Shown here: piece after piece, positions 42,795 to 51,178 of the stretch
How positions within the stretch are numbered: the first letter of the stretch is position 1
Layout: every line of letters begins with the position of its first letter
Assembly: GCA_015056365.1 (NCBI GenBank)
Contig: SVGM01000018.1
Coordinates: forward strand, 1 to 63,617
Length of the DNA stretch: 63,617 bases
Direction: 5' to 3'
From: Clostridiales bacterium
GTDB taxonomy: Bacteria; Bacillota; Clostridia; Christensenellales; Aristaeellaceae
Program-made: the position numbers and the translations under genes
The notes under the pieces: model-generated
The model's input: the letters and a program-made list of their open reading frames with translations, nothing else
Databases searched by the model: none
What the model was told of the DNA's origin: nothing

Positions 42795-44639
42795 TTAATC
42801 GTCTACGCCTTCCAGCGCCTCCAGCATCTTGCCAAACTGGGTGTCAAACAGCTGCTTGTACACGCCGTCCTTCTCCAGCAGTTCCTCGTGCTTGCCGCTT
42901 TCCGCGATCACGCCGTCAGACAGCGCCAGAATCCGGTCGGCTGCCATGATGGTGGACAGGCGATGCGCGATGACAATGCTGGTGCGATCCTTCATCACGA
43001 CCTCAAGCGCATCCTGAATGGCGCTTTCGGAGATGGAATCCAGCGCAGAGGTGGCCTCGTCCAGAATCAGGATCTTGGGGTTCTTCAGAATGACCCGGGC
43101 GATGGAGATACGCTGCTTTTCACCGCCGGAGAGCTTCAGGCCGCGATTGCCCACAGGCGTGTCATAGCCATCAGGCTGGGAGGCAATGAAATCGTGGATG
43201 GAGGCGGCCTTGCAGGCGGCGATCAGTTCTTCCTCGGTAGCGTCTTCCTTGGCATAGAGCAGGTTTTCGCGGATTGTACCGTTGAACAGGTAGGTATCCT
43301 GCGAAACCACGCCGATCTGGCTGCGCAGATAGGTCAGATCAAACTTGCGCACATCCACGCCGGCGATGGATACCGAACCGTCCCACACATCATACAGGCG
43401 GGGGATAAAGTTGATGATGGTGCTCTTGCCGCTGCCGGAGGGGCCGACGATGGCCACCATCTGTCCGGGCTCCACGGTGAAGTGGATGTCATGGAGCAGC
43501 TCCTGATCCGGCAGATAGCCGAAGCGGACATGATCAAAGATGATCTTTCCGCCGTCCACATTGGGTTTGACGGCATCTGCAGGGGACTGAATGTCAATCT
43601 TGCGGTCGAAGTAGTCGAAGATGCGGGTGAACAGCGCAAGGCTGCGGGTGAAGTCCACCTGAATATTGAGCAGGGATTCTACCGGGCGGTAGAGACGGTT
43701 GACCAGGGAGACCATGGCCGTGATGGTACCAACGGTCAGCGCGGGGTCGATCTTGCGGATGATCAGGAAGCCGCCGGCAAAGTAGATCAGCAGGGGACCC
43801 ACTTGGGTAAAGATACCCATCAGCAGCCGGAACCAGCGGCCGCTGAGCTGCTCTTTCAGCGCCAGCTTGGTCACCTCGCCGTTTACTTTCTCAAAACGCT
43901 GATATTCCGTTTCTTCGCGGGTAAACAACTTGGTTAGCATGGAACCGCTGACGCTCAGGGTTTCGTTGATCAGCTGGTTCAGCTCGTCGTTCTTGGCCTG
44001 GCTGTCGCTCAGCAGTTTCCAGCGAGTACGGCCCGCAGAGCGGGTGGGCAGGATCAGCAGGGGAATAACGCACACGCCCACGATGGCCATCTTCCAGTTC
44101 ATGCCGAACAGGGCAAACAGGGTGGTCACCACGGTCGCGACATTGCTCAGGATGCTGCTCAGCGTACCGGAAATTACGGAGGAAACGCCGCTGACATCCG
44201 TATTCATGCGGGTGATGATATCGCCCTGCCGCTCGCTGGTGAAAAACGCATGACTCATCTGCTGTAGGTGGCGGTACATCTGATTTTTCATATCATAGAT
44301 GATATGCTGCGAGATCCATGCATTCAGGTAGGTGGTCAGCATGGAGACGCCCTGAGAGGCGAACATGGTGATCAGTGCGGCAAGCAGCAGCTTGATCAGC
44401 AGCTTCATGTCCTCGCCCATCAACGCCTGGTCCACGATCCGGCCGGTGATGATGCTGGGCAGAAGACCCAGTACGGCAGAGATCAGGATGGTGGCAAAGA
44501 CCATCAGGAATTTCGCCCAGTAGGGCGTCAGGTAGGATAGGATCCGCTTGAGCAGAGAGCCGGTAACCACCGGCAGATTGGCTTTTTCTTCATCTGTCAG
44601 GAATCCGCGCGGTCCCATGGATCCGTTCATTCTTGCCAT
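42795..44639 (-). CDS. ABC exporter half-transporter (homodimer type)
   Basis: This 614-residue transmembrane-ATPase fusion has fully canonical ATPase motifs: Walker A GPSGSGKSTI, signature LSGGEKQRI, Walker B ILILDEATSALD and switch VIAHRLSTI. It should therefore work as a homodimer, unlike the two heterodimer pairs in this window. The N-terminal extension (MARMNGSMGPRGFLTDEEKA) of about 25 residues is Gly/Met-rich. ATG 44639 is chosen for the AAAGGAAC site upstream. The cargo is unknown; lipid or drug export is the family norm. Confidence 0.88.
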   Translation of the reverse strand: MARMNGSMGPRGFLTDEEKANLPVVTGSLLKRILSYLTPYWAKFLMVFATILISAVLGLLPSIITGRIVDQALMGEDMKLLIKLLLAALITMFASQGVSMLTTYLNAWISQHIIYDMKNQMYRHLQQMSHAFFTSERQGDIITRMNTDVSGVSSVISGTLSSILSNVATVVTTLFALFGMNWKMAIVGVCVIPLLILPTRSAGRTRWKLLSDSQAKNDELNQLINETLSVSGSMLTKLFTREETEYQRFEKVNGEVTKLALKEQLSGRWFRLLMGIFTQVGPLLIYFAGGFLIIRKIDPALTVGTITAMVSLVNRLYRPVESLLNIQVDFTRSLALFTRIFDYFDRKIDIQSPADAVKPNVDGGKIIFDHVRFGYLPDQELLHDIHFTVEPGQMVAIVGPSGSGKSTIINFIPRLYDVWDGSVSIAGVDVRKFDLTYLRSQIGVVSQDTYLFNGTIRENLLYAKEDATEEELIAACKAASIHDFIASQPDGYDTPVGNRGLKLSGGEKQRISIARVILKNPKILILDEATSALDSISESAIQDALEVVMKDRTSIVIAHRLSTIMAADRILALSDGVIAESGKHEELLEKDGVYKQLFDTQFGKMLEALEGVDD

Positions 44640-44685
44640 ATTGGTGTTCCTTTCTTTTGTGAAATACAAAATCAATATCAATGGT

Positions 44686-44713
44686 AGTATATCACGTTTT
44701 GGATTGGGTACAA
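44686..44713 (-). promoter_or_regulatory. Promoter of the ABC exporter-SDR unit
   Basis: TTGTAC (44708-44713), a 16-nt spacer and TATACT (44686-44691) on the minus strand, about 45 nt before the ATG. Confidence 0.55.
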
Positions 44714-44751
44714 ATATCTTCATGGAAAAGGTCACAGAAAATTAACATCGC

Positions 44752-44780
44752 TTGCACCGTTGCGGCGCTTGTGCTACAAT
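44752..44780 (+). promoter_or_regulatory. purC promoter
   Basis: TTGCAC (44752-44757), a 17-nt spacer and TACAAT (44775-44780), about 45 nt before the purC ATG. No PurR box or guanine riboswitch is visible. Confidence 0.6.
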
Positions 44781-44824
44781 GAGTCGAATCTTGAATTATG
44801 GAAGAAAGCGTGTGATGGAATCGC

Positions 44825-45553
44825 ATGGATGACATTACTAACCTGATTGCCCAAGGGAAAGGAAAACGTCTGTACGCTACCGAAAACCCTAAGGAGGCCG
44901 TCGTTTACTATCGGGATGAGACCTTTGCCTATCATGGCCTCAAGCGTGGCCGCATCATTGGCAAGGGCGAGATCAACAATCTCATCTGCGAGTATATGTT
45001 CACGATGCTGAGCGAGCACGGTATACCTAATCATTTTATTCGTCGGATCGACAACCGCTGCTCTCTGGTCAAACGGGTAGAGATCATCCCGGTGACGGTC
45101 AAGGTGCGCAATATCGTTGCTGGCAGCCTTGCCAAGCGCATCGGCTATCCGGACGGAACCCATCTGCGCAACACCGTGGTGGAATATTGCCTGAAGGATT
45201 CTGAGCAGGATGATCCGCTGGTGAACCTCACCCATATTACCGCCCTGGGACTTGCCACCCCCGACGAGATTCGCCGCATGGAGGAGATTAGCCTTCAGGT
45301 GAATGAGATCGTAGGCGAGTGCATGCGGGATATCAATATCGAATTGATCGATTTTAAGCTGGAGTTTGGCCGGTTCGACGGCGAAGTGCTGCTGGCGGAC
45401 GAGGTTTCTCCGGATACCTGCCGCTTCTGGGATGCCAAGACGCACGAACCAATGGATATCGACCGTTTCCGCCGGGATATGGGCGACGTGGAGGAAGGCT
45501 ACCGCGAGATCCTGCATCGCCTGACCGGCAACGTGCTTAAAGGCAACGATTGA
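44825..45553 (+). CDS. purC: Phosphoribosylaminoimidazole-succinocarboxamide synthase
   Basis: This 242-residue ATP-dependent SAICAR synthetase joins CAIR and aspartate in purine synthesis (EC 6.3.2.6). Signatures are QGKGKRLYATENPKEAVVYY, RRIDNRCSLVKRVEIIPV, VRNIVAGSLAKRIGY, IDFKLEFGRFDGEVLLADEV and SPDTCRFWD. Length matches the short bacterial form. No other pur gene is nearby; instead a nucleotide-sugar dehydratase and a GNAT follow at 26 nt, so it is split off from the usual pur cluster. ATG 44825 is preceded by a weak ribosome-binding site (GTGATGGAATCGC). Confidence 0.94.
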   Translation: MDDITNLIAQGKGKRLYATENPKEAVVYYRDETFAYHGLKRGRIIGKGEINNLICEYMFTMLSEHGIPNHFIRRIDNRCSLVKRVEIIPVTVKVRNIVAGSLAKRIGYPDGTHLRNTVVEYCLKDSEQDDPLVNLTHITALGLATPDEIRRMEEISLQVNEIVGECMRDINIELIDFKLEFGRFDGEVLLADEVSPDTCRFWDAKTHEPMDIDRFRRDMGDVEEGYREILHRLTGNVLKGND

Positions 45554-45579
45554 TAATCGACTTTTCTGGAGGAAAAACG

Positions 45580-46599
45580 ATGTTTAGTGGAAAAACGCTG
45601 ATGATTACCGGTGGTACGGGTTCCTTTGGCGGAGCGGTTCTGCGCCGTTTTCTGGAGACCGATATCAAGGAGATTCGTATTTTCAGCCGCGATGAGAAAA
45701 AACAGGATGATATGCGGCATTTTTATCGCAACGACAAGATCAAGTACTACATCGGTGACGTTCGCGATATTTCCAGCGTCCGCAATGCCATCTACGGCGT
45801 GGACTACCTGTTTCATGCCGCTGCGCTCAAGCAGGTGCCTTCCTGCGAGTTTTTCCCCATCGAGGCAGTGAAAACCAATGTACTGGGTACCGATAACGTG
45901 CTGACGGCCTGCATCGAAGCCGGTGTCAAGAAGGTTATCTGCCTCTCTACGGATAAGGCTGCCTACCCCATCAACGCCATGGGTACCTCCAAGGCCATGA
46001 TGGAAAAGGTTTTTGTGGCCAAGTCCCGCACCGTTTCTCCCGATAAGACGCTGATCTGCGGCACACGCTACGGCAATGTAATGTGCTCCCGCGGCTCGGT
46101 CATTCCGCTGTTTATTGATCAGATCAAGGCTGGAAAGCCCTTGACGGTGACGGATCCCGAGATGACCCGCTTCATCATGAGCCTGGAAGAAGCGGTGGAT
46201 CTGGTGCTGTTCGCCTTCCAGCATGCTCAGACCGGCGATATTCTGGTTAAGAAAGCCCCTGCGTGCACCATCGGCGTGCTTGCGCAGGCGGTCAAGGAAC
46301 TGTTCCATTCCGACGCACCCGTTCAGGTGATTGGTATTCGCCACGGTGAGAAGATGTACGAAACTCTTTTGACCAACGAGGAGTGCGAACACGCCGTGGA
46401 CATGGGGGATTTCTTCCGTGTACCTGCGGATTCCCGCGATTTGAACTACGATAAGTATGTGGTGACAGGCGACGTGGAGCGTAATCCCCTCACGGTGTTC
46501 AATTCTTCCAATACCAAGCTGCTCACCGTAGAGGAAGTCAAAGAAACGCTGCTGAAACTGGACTATATCAAACAGGAGCTGGCAACGTGGAACAAATAA
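45580..46599 (+). CDS. UDP-N-acetylglucosamine 4,6-dehydratase/epimerase-like (CapE/FnlA type)
   Basis: This 339-residue SDR-fold enzyme has LMITGGTGSFGGAVLRRFLE, RIFSRDEKKQDDMR and HAAALKQVPSCEFFPIEAV. The catalytic region is PINAMGTSKAMMEKVFVAK, where Met replaces the usual catalytic Tyr but Lys is kept, as in CapE/FlaA1 enzymes. RYGNVMCSRGSVIPLFI follows. CapE converts UDP-GlcNAc to a 4-keto-6-deoxy intermediate for capsule or O-antigen sugars. The usual partners (CapF/CapG or a PseC-type aminotransferase) are not in the window. ATG 45580 has GGAGG 7 nt upstream. It overlaps the next gene by 13 nt. Confidence 0.88.
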   Translation: MFSGKTLMITGGTGSFGGAVLRRFLETDIKEIRIFSRDEKKQDDMRHFYRNDKIKYYIGDVRDISSVRNAIYGVDYLFHAAALKQVPSCEFFPIEAVKTNVLGTDNVLTACIEAGVKKVICLSTDKAAYPINAMGTSKAMMEKVFVAKSRTVSPDKTLICGTRYGNVMCSRGSVIPLFIDQIKAGKPLTVTDPEMTRFIMSLEEAVDLVLFAFQHAQTGDILVKKAPACTIGVLAQAVKELFHSDAPVQVIGIRHGEKMYETLLTNEECEHAVDMGDFFRVPADSRDLNYDKYVVTGDVERNPLTVFNSSNTKLLTVEEVKETLLKLDYIKQELATWNK

Positions 46600-47405
46600 A
46601 GATCCTTACGGAGGAGGCTGCACTTTCTGCTGTGGCCCCTCTTTTTGAATGTTGGGAAGAAACGCTGATCTGGACCGCCTTGCAGGGCATGATGGGGCAG
46701 GTGTGGTGCTGCGCGGACAGCGCCAGCGCCTGGGGTACCCCGGTGGTTGCATGCTGCGAAACCGGCGATTTTGTGTTCCCTGCAGGGGATGCGACATCGC
46801 CCTATGCAAAAAAACTACTTGAAGCGCTCAAGGAGAAGCAGAACGGGCGCTTTGCCATACTGACGCCCCGGGACGAGCAATGGAGCCGTTTGATTCAGGA
46901 CGTTTTTGGCGAGAACGCCAAGGCGGGGGAAAGGTATGCCATTTGCAAGGACGGCGATTGCTTTGACCGTCGGCATCTTGAAACGCTGGCGCAAGCGCTG
47001 CCTGCTGGCGTGACGCTTGCACCCATTGACGGAGAACGCTATGAAATGGTGATGAATACGGATTGGGCGAGGGATTTTTGCTCACAGTTCGCAGACAAAG
47101 AAGACTTTGCCCGCCAGGGATTGGGAGTCGTCGCTCTTCGGGATGGGCAGCTGATCGGGGGCGCATCCTCCTACATTCGCTATCGGGACGGTATCGAGAT
47201 CGAAGTAGATACCCGTTCCGACTGCCGCCGTATGGGCATCGCATCGGCGTGCTGTGCCCGGCTGATCCTTGACTGCCTGGAACGCGGACTCTATCCCAGC
47301 TGGGATGCAGCGAACCGGATGTCCGTCTCTCTGGCTGAGAAGTTGGGCTACCGGGAGCGGGGCAGCTATCCGGTGTGGTATATCAATTTGCGTCAAACAA
47401 CTTAA
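46587..47405 (+). CDS. GNAT acetyltransferase (GNAT_acetyltran/PF12746-like)
   Basis: This 272-residue protein begins at a GTG that overlaps the CapE-like stop by 13 nt. The first 140 residues form a divergent N-lobe. The second half holds the GNAT core: GLGVVALRDGQLIGGASSY, then IEIEVDTRSDCRRMGIASA, the latter with the acetyl-CoA loop, followed by PSWDAANRMSVSLAEKLGY. The layout matches the PF12746 group of Firmicute GNATs with no assigned substrate. Translational coupling to the CapE-like gene hints at sugar modification, but this is only context. Confidence 0.8.
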   Translation: MEQIKILTEEAALSAVAPLFECWEETLIWTALQGMMGQVWCCADSASAWGTPVVACCETGDFVFPAGDATSPYAKKLLEALKEKQNGRFAILTPRDEQWSRLIQDVFGENAKAGERYAICKDGDCFDRRHLETLAQALPAGVTLAPIDGERYEMVMNTDWARDFCSQFADKEDFARQGLGVVALRDGQLIGGASSYIRYRDGIEIEVDTRSDCRRMGIASACCARLILDCLERGLYPSWDAANRMSVSLAEKLGYRERGSYPVWYINLRQTT

Positions 47406-47416
47406 TAAATCAACGC

Positions 47417-47445
47417 TTTGCGCACCTGCTTTCCTGGTGCGCAAA
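47417..47445. repeat. 10-bp inverted repeat between the GNAT gene and the decarboxylase operon
   Basis: TTTGCGCACC/GGTGCGCAAA with a 9-nt loop, followed by A7 rather than T-run on the plus strand. It may be a weak terminator or an operator; 47446-47578 shows no convincing promoter despite the strong downstream operon. Confidence 0.45.
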
Positions 47446-47578
47446 AAAATTGTCAGATTATTCACAGAAAGGCAGGAAAACAGGAAGGATATGTGGAATA
47501 ACTGGAATGGGGTTCAAATTGGTTTTTGCGAAAGCAAGGAACCATGATTACCATATACCGCATGGAAGGAGAAGGGAA

Positions 47579-49051
47579 ATGCAGAACTCTCAAAACCTTC
47601 AAAAGGCGCTGGAGCTCCGTCAGCTGATCGTTGACGGCGACGAGAAGCGTCTCAAGGAACAGCGTGACGCCGGCAAGCTGACCGCCCGGGAACGCATCGC
47701 CAAGATGGCCGACGAAGGCAGCTTCGTTGAGCTGTTTGCTCTGGTCAGCAAGGAGGACGAAGGCGCTGGCGTAGTCACTGGCTATGCCACCATCGATCAG
47801 CGTCCCGTGTACATCTTTGCTCAGGACTTCACCGTTCACGGCGGCGCCATGGGCAAGATGCAGGCGCAGAAGATCGTTAAGCTGCTGGACATGGCGCTCA
47901 AGACCGGTGCACCCGTGCTGGCCATGATGGACAGCGCTGGCGTGCGCATCGACGAGGGCGCTGCTGCCATGAGCGCTTACTCCGAGATCTACAACAAGAT
48001 GGCCCGTATGAGCGGCGTGTGCCCCATGGTCGCGCTGGTGCTGGGTCCCTGCATCGGCGGCGCTGCACTCATTAGCCAGATCGCTGATGTGACCATCATG
48101 GCTGAGAAAGTCGGTCAGCTGATGGTGTTCGGTCCTCAGGTCATGGCGGCCATGAACGGCCTGCAGGTGAACGCTGAGGAAGTGGGCGGCGCCAAGGTGG
48201 CTGCTTCCATGGGCGCTTGTGCTCTGGTGGCTGCCGATGAGGACGAAGCCCTGCTGAAGGCCCGTCAGGTACTGGATCTGCTGCCTGCCAGCAATCTGGA
48301 GGACAGCGACATCGTGGATACCGACGACATGAGCCGTCTCCTTCCCGAAATCGACGCTAACGATACCGATGCTCTGCTGACTGCCCTGTTCGATAACGGC
48401 AGCAAGCTGGAGCTGTATGCCGAGTACGAGCCCTCCGTGCGCGTTGCGCTGGGCCGTGTGGGCGGCCGCACCGTGGGTGTGGTGGCTGCCTGCGGCAAGC
48501 TCAAGGCTGGTGCGCTAACCAAGGCCGCCCGCTTTGTGCGCTTCATGGATTGCTTTGGCATTCCTGTGGTCAGCCTGCTCAACACCTGCGGCGTGGAAGT
48601 GGAAAGCATCCAGCAGCAGGGCTGGCTGTTCAAGGCTCAGAGCCAGCTGCTGTATTCCTACGCCGAAGCCACCACCGCCAAGGTCACCGTGGTGGTGGGC
48701 GACGCCATCGGTCAGGCTTATGTCGCCATGGGCGGCAAGGCCAACGCCGATGTGACCTACGCCTGGCCCGGCGCTGTGATCTCCGCGCTGACTCCCGAAG
48801 CCGCTGTGGCCGTCCTCTACCGCAACGAAGTAAAGGCCGACACCGAGCTGACCGTGGAAGAAGCCCGCAGCAAGTACGCTGCCCAGTACGTGGATGAAGT
48901 GGCCGGCGCTCTCTGCGCTGCCAAGGCCGGCATGATCGACGATGTGATCCAGCCCGCCAGCACTCGCGCCATGATCATTTCCGCGCTGGAAATGCTGGCT
49001 TCCAAGCGGGAATCCAACCCGCCGAAGAAGCACGGCAACCTGCCGATGTAA
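47579..49051 (+). CDS. mmdA: Acyl-CoA carboxyltransferase subunit (12S / MmdA-like)
   Basis: This 490-residue protein has the two crotonase-like halves of a biotin-dependent carboxyltransferase acting on acyl-CoA. These are DAGKLTARERIAKMADEGSF, FTVHGGAMGKMQAQKI, MMDSAGVRIDEGA, and GPCIGGAALISQIAD in the N half, and FGIPVVSLLNTCGVEVE, DAIGQAYVAMG and AYAWPGAVISALTPE-type segments in the C half. It resembles methylmalonyl-CoA decarboxylase alpha and transcarboxylase 12S, and lacks a biotin domain. AAGGAGAAGGG precedes ATG 47579. It is first of five genes with gaps of 21, 52, 49 and 22 nt, ending with the 5S-like subunit. Confidence 0.87.
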   Translation: MQNSQNLQKALELRQLIVDGDEKRLKEQRDAGKLTARERIAKMADEGSFVELFALVSKEDEGAGVVTGYATIDQRPVYIFAQDFTVHGGAMGKMQAQKIVKLLDMALKTGAPVLAMMDSAGVRIDEGAAAMSAYSEIYNKMARMSGVCPMVALVLGPCIGGAALISQIADVTIMAEKVGQLMVFGPQVMAAMNGLQVNAEEVGGAKVAASMGACALVAADEDEALLKARQVLDLLPASNLEDSDIVDTDDMSRLLPEIDANDTDALLTALFDNGSKLELYAEYEPSVRVALGRVGGRTVGVVAACGKLKAGALTKAARFVRFMDCFGIPVVSLLNTCGVEVESIQQQGWLFKAQSQLLYSYAEATTAKVTVVVGDAIGQAYVAMGGKANADVTYAWPGAVISALTPEAAVAVLYRNEVKADTELTVEEARSKYAAQYVDEVAGALCAAKAGMIDDVIQPASTRAMIISALEMLASKRESNPPKKHGNLPM

Positions 49052-49072
49052 AGCCGAAAGGAAGGTACATCG

Positions 49073-49462
49073 ATGGAAAGTATTATCTTTGGTCTGGGCG
49101 TTGCCGCACTGGGCATGATTACGGTTTTCGCCGGTCTGGTCATTCTGATCGCCTTCATCAAGCTGCTCACGTCCTTCACCGGCGGTAGCAAGAAGGAAAA
49201 GAAGCAGAAGGCTCCCGCGAAGGCTCAGCCCAGCAAGGCTGCCAGCACCGATGAGGTGCCCGGCGACGTTCTGGCTGCGATCACAGCTGCATTGGCCGTG
49301 AACAACGAAGTGGTGTCCGCTGATGTAGTGGCTGCCATCGCTGCTGCCATCACCGTTGTGATGGGCGGAGAAAAGTTCGTGGTTCGTCATGTGAAGCGTG
49401 TGCACAATGCGCCCGCCTGGAACCGCGCCGGCCGCGAAGAACAGATCTACAGCCGTTTTTAA
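49073..49462 (+). CDS. oadG: OadG-family sodium-pump decarboxylase gamma subunit
   Basis: This 129-residue protein has one N-terminal membrane helix (IIFGLGVAALGMITVFAGLV, extending to about residue 29), followed by a Lys/Ala-rich linker and a small hydrophobic, conserved C-terminal part with AWNRAGREEQIY. The gamma subunit stabilises the membrane complex of oxaloacetate/methylmalonyl-CoA decarboxylases and holds a zinc site in some. It is 21 nt after the carboxyltransferase. The poorly conserved linker is normal for the family. Confidence 0.85.
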   Translation: MESIIFGLGVAALGMITVFAGLVILIAFIKLLTSFTGGSKKEKKQKAPAKAQPSKAASTDEVPGDVLAAITAALAVNNEVVSADVVAAIAAAITVVMGGEKFVVRHVKRVHNAPAWNRAGREEQIYSRF

Positions 49463-49514
49463 GGTTTCTCTGAGATAACGATCATCCCACGATTTTGTAA
49501 GGAGGATATTCATC

Positions 49515-49919
49515 ATGCGTCAGTTCAATGTTACCGTCAATGGTGTTGTTTACTCTGTGGCCGTCGAAGAAGTCGGCGGTGCTGTTGCTCCCGTGGCCGT
49601 TGCTCCCGTTGCTGCTCCTGTGGCTCCTGTTGCCGCTCCCGTGGCTGCCCCCGCTCCTGCCGCTGCTCCCGCTGCTGCTCCTGTGGCTGCCGCTCCCGTG
49701 GCTGGCGGTGAAAAGGTGACTGCTCCCATGCCCGGCACCGTGCTGGACGTGAAGGTTGCCGAGGGCGCTGCCGTGAAGAAGGGCGACATTCTGGTCATCC
49801 TCGAGGCCATGAAGATGGAGAACGAAATCCTGGCTCCCTGCGACGGCACTGTGAAGCAGATCGTTGCTGGCAAGGGCGCTTCCGTCAACAGCGGCGACGC
49901 TCTGATCGTGATTGGCTAA
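49515..49919 (+). CDS. Biotin carboxyl carrier protein with Ala-Pro linker
   Basis: This 134-residue subunit has a short N-terminal beta segment ([19 protein letters not shown]), then a roughly 40-residue linker of repeating Ala/Pro/Val, and a biotinyl domain. The biotin lysine is K100 in LEAMKMENE, with [17 protein letters not shown] before it. The linker lets the biotin swing between the two carboxyltransferases and the membrane subunit. A GGAGG site precedes ATG 49515. Being separate from the 5S-like subunit, it matches transcarboxylase 1.3S and MmdC rather than fused OadA. Confidence 0.93.
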   Translation: MRQFNVTVNGVVYSVAVEEVGGAVAPVAVAPVAAPVAPVAAPVAAPAPAAAPAAAPVAAAPVAGGEKVTAPMPGTVLDVKVAEGAAVKKGDILVILEAMKMENEILAPCDGTVKQIVAGKGASVNSGDALIVIG

Positions 49920-49968
49920 TTTCAGCCATTTCTTCACTCACTATTAAGAAAGCGAGCTGAAAAGAGCT

Positions 49969-51156
49969 ATGAATATCGGCGAAAGCTTGTTGAAGCTTTG
50001 CATGGACTCCGGTATTTACGGGCTGATCCAGAATCCCAAGCCGCTGATTATGATCATCGTAGCCTGTGTGCTTTTGTACCTTGCCATCGTCAAGAAGTAC
50101 GAGCCGCTGCTGCTGATGCCCATTGCGTTTGGTATGCTGCTGACCAACCTGCCCTTTGCCGGTATGTACCATGAAGAGCTGTTTGCTGAAGGTCACGTCC
50201 ACTGGAATCTGTTCGGCGGCCATGGTGATATCACCCCCGGTCTGCTGGACTACCTGTATCTGGGCGTTAAGCTGGGCATCTACCCCTGCTTGATCTTCAT
50301 CGGCGTTGGCGCCATGACCGACTTCGGTCCCCTGATCGCCAACCCCATCAGCCTGCTGCTGGGTGCTGCTGCTCAGCTGGGCATCTTCATGACTTTTATC
50401 GTCTGCTACACCGTGTTTGGTTTTACCGGCCCCGAAGCGGCTTCCACCGGTATCATCGGCGGCGCAGACGGCCCCACTGCCATCTACCTGACCGGTAAGC
50501 TGGCGCCCCACCTGCTGGGCCCCATCGCTGTGGCTGCTTACAGCTACATGGCGCTGGTTCCCGTCATTCAGCCCCCCATCATGCGTGCCCTGACCACCAA
50601 GAAGGAACGGGAAATCGTGATGGAGCAGCTGCGTCCCGTGTCCAAGAAGGAGAAGATTATCTTCCCCATTGCCGTTACCATTATCGTCAGCCTGCTGCTG
50701 CCCTCTGCCGCTCCCTTGATCGGCTGCCTGATGCTGGGCAACCTGTTTAAGGAATCCGGCGTGGCCGATCGTCTGTGCAAGACGGTGCAGAACGAGCTGA
50801 TGAACATCGTTACCATCTTCCTGGGCATCACGGTTGGCGCTACCGCTACTGCGGAGACCTTCCTGCAGCCCAAGACCCTGATGATCATCGTGGTCGGCGT
50901 GGTTGCCTTTGGCTGCGGTTCTGCTGGCGGTCTGCTGCTTGCCAAGCTGCTCAATAAGATCACCGGTGGCAAGATCAACCCGCTGATCGGTTCTGCCGGT
51001 GTATCTGCCGTTCCCATGGCTGCCCGTGTCAGTCAGGTGGAAGGCCAGAAGGCGAATCCCAAGAACTTCCTGCTCATGCACGCCATGGGTCCCAACGTTG
51101 CCGGCGTTATCGGCTCCGCTCTTGCGGCCGGTATGCTGCTGAGCATGTTCGGCTAA
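49969..51156 (+). CDS. oadB: Sodium ion-translocating decarboxylase beta subunit
   Basis: This 395-residue integral membrane protein has about nine to eleven helices and the family motifs [72 protein letters not shown] and [16 protein letters not shown]. The Asp in GGADGPT and the polar residues of the last motif bind sodium in OadB/MmdB/GcdB. It decarboxylates carboxybiotin and exports sodium. Length is slightly shorter than OadB of enterobacteria. It lies 49 nt after the biotin carrier. Confidence 0.94.
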   Translation: MNIGESLLKLCMDSGIYGLIQNPKPLIMIIVACVLLYLAIVKKYEPLLLMPIAFGMLLTNLPFAGMYHEELFAEGHVHWNLFGGHGDITPGLLDYLYLGVKLGIYPCLIFIGVGAMTDFGPLIANPISLLLGAAAQLGIFMTFIVCYTVFGFTGPEAASTGIIGGADGPTAIYLTGKLAPHLLGPIAVAAYSYMALVPVIQPPIMRALTTKKEREIVMEQLRPVSKKEKIIFPIAVTIIVSLLLPSAAPLIGCLMLGNLFKESGVADRLCKTVQNELMNIVTIFLGITVGATATAETFLQPKTLMIIVVGVVAFGCGSAGGLLLAKLLNKITGGKINPLIGSAGVSAVPMAARVSQVEGQKANPKNFLLMHAMGPNVAGVIGSALAAGMLLSMFG

Positions 51157-51178
51157 TCCTATCAATGAGGTGAAAACA

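Noticed and set aside
49560..49700. Repetitive GCTCCTGTGGCT-type DNA in the biotin carrier gene, at first glance like a tandem-repeat locus or CRISPR-like array
   Set aside because: It encodes the usual Ala-Pro-Val swinging linker; repeats are short, irregular and in frame.
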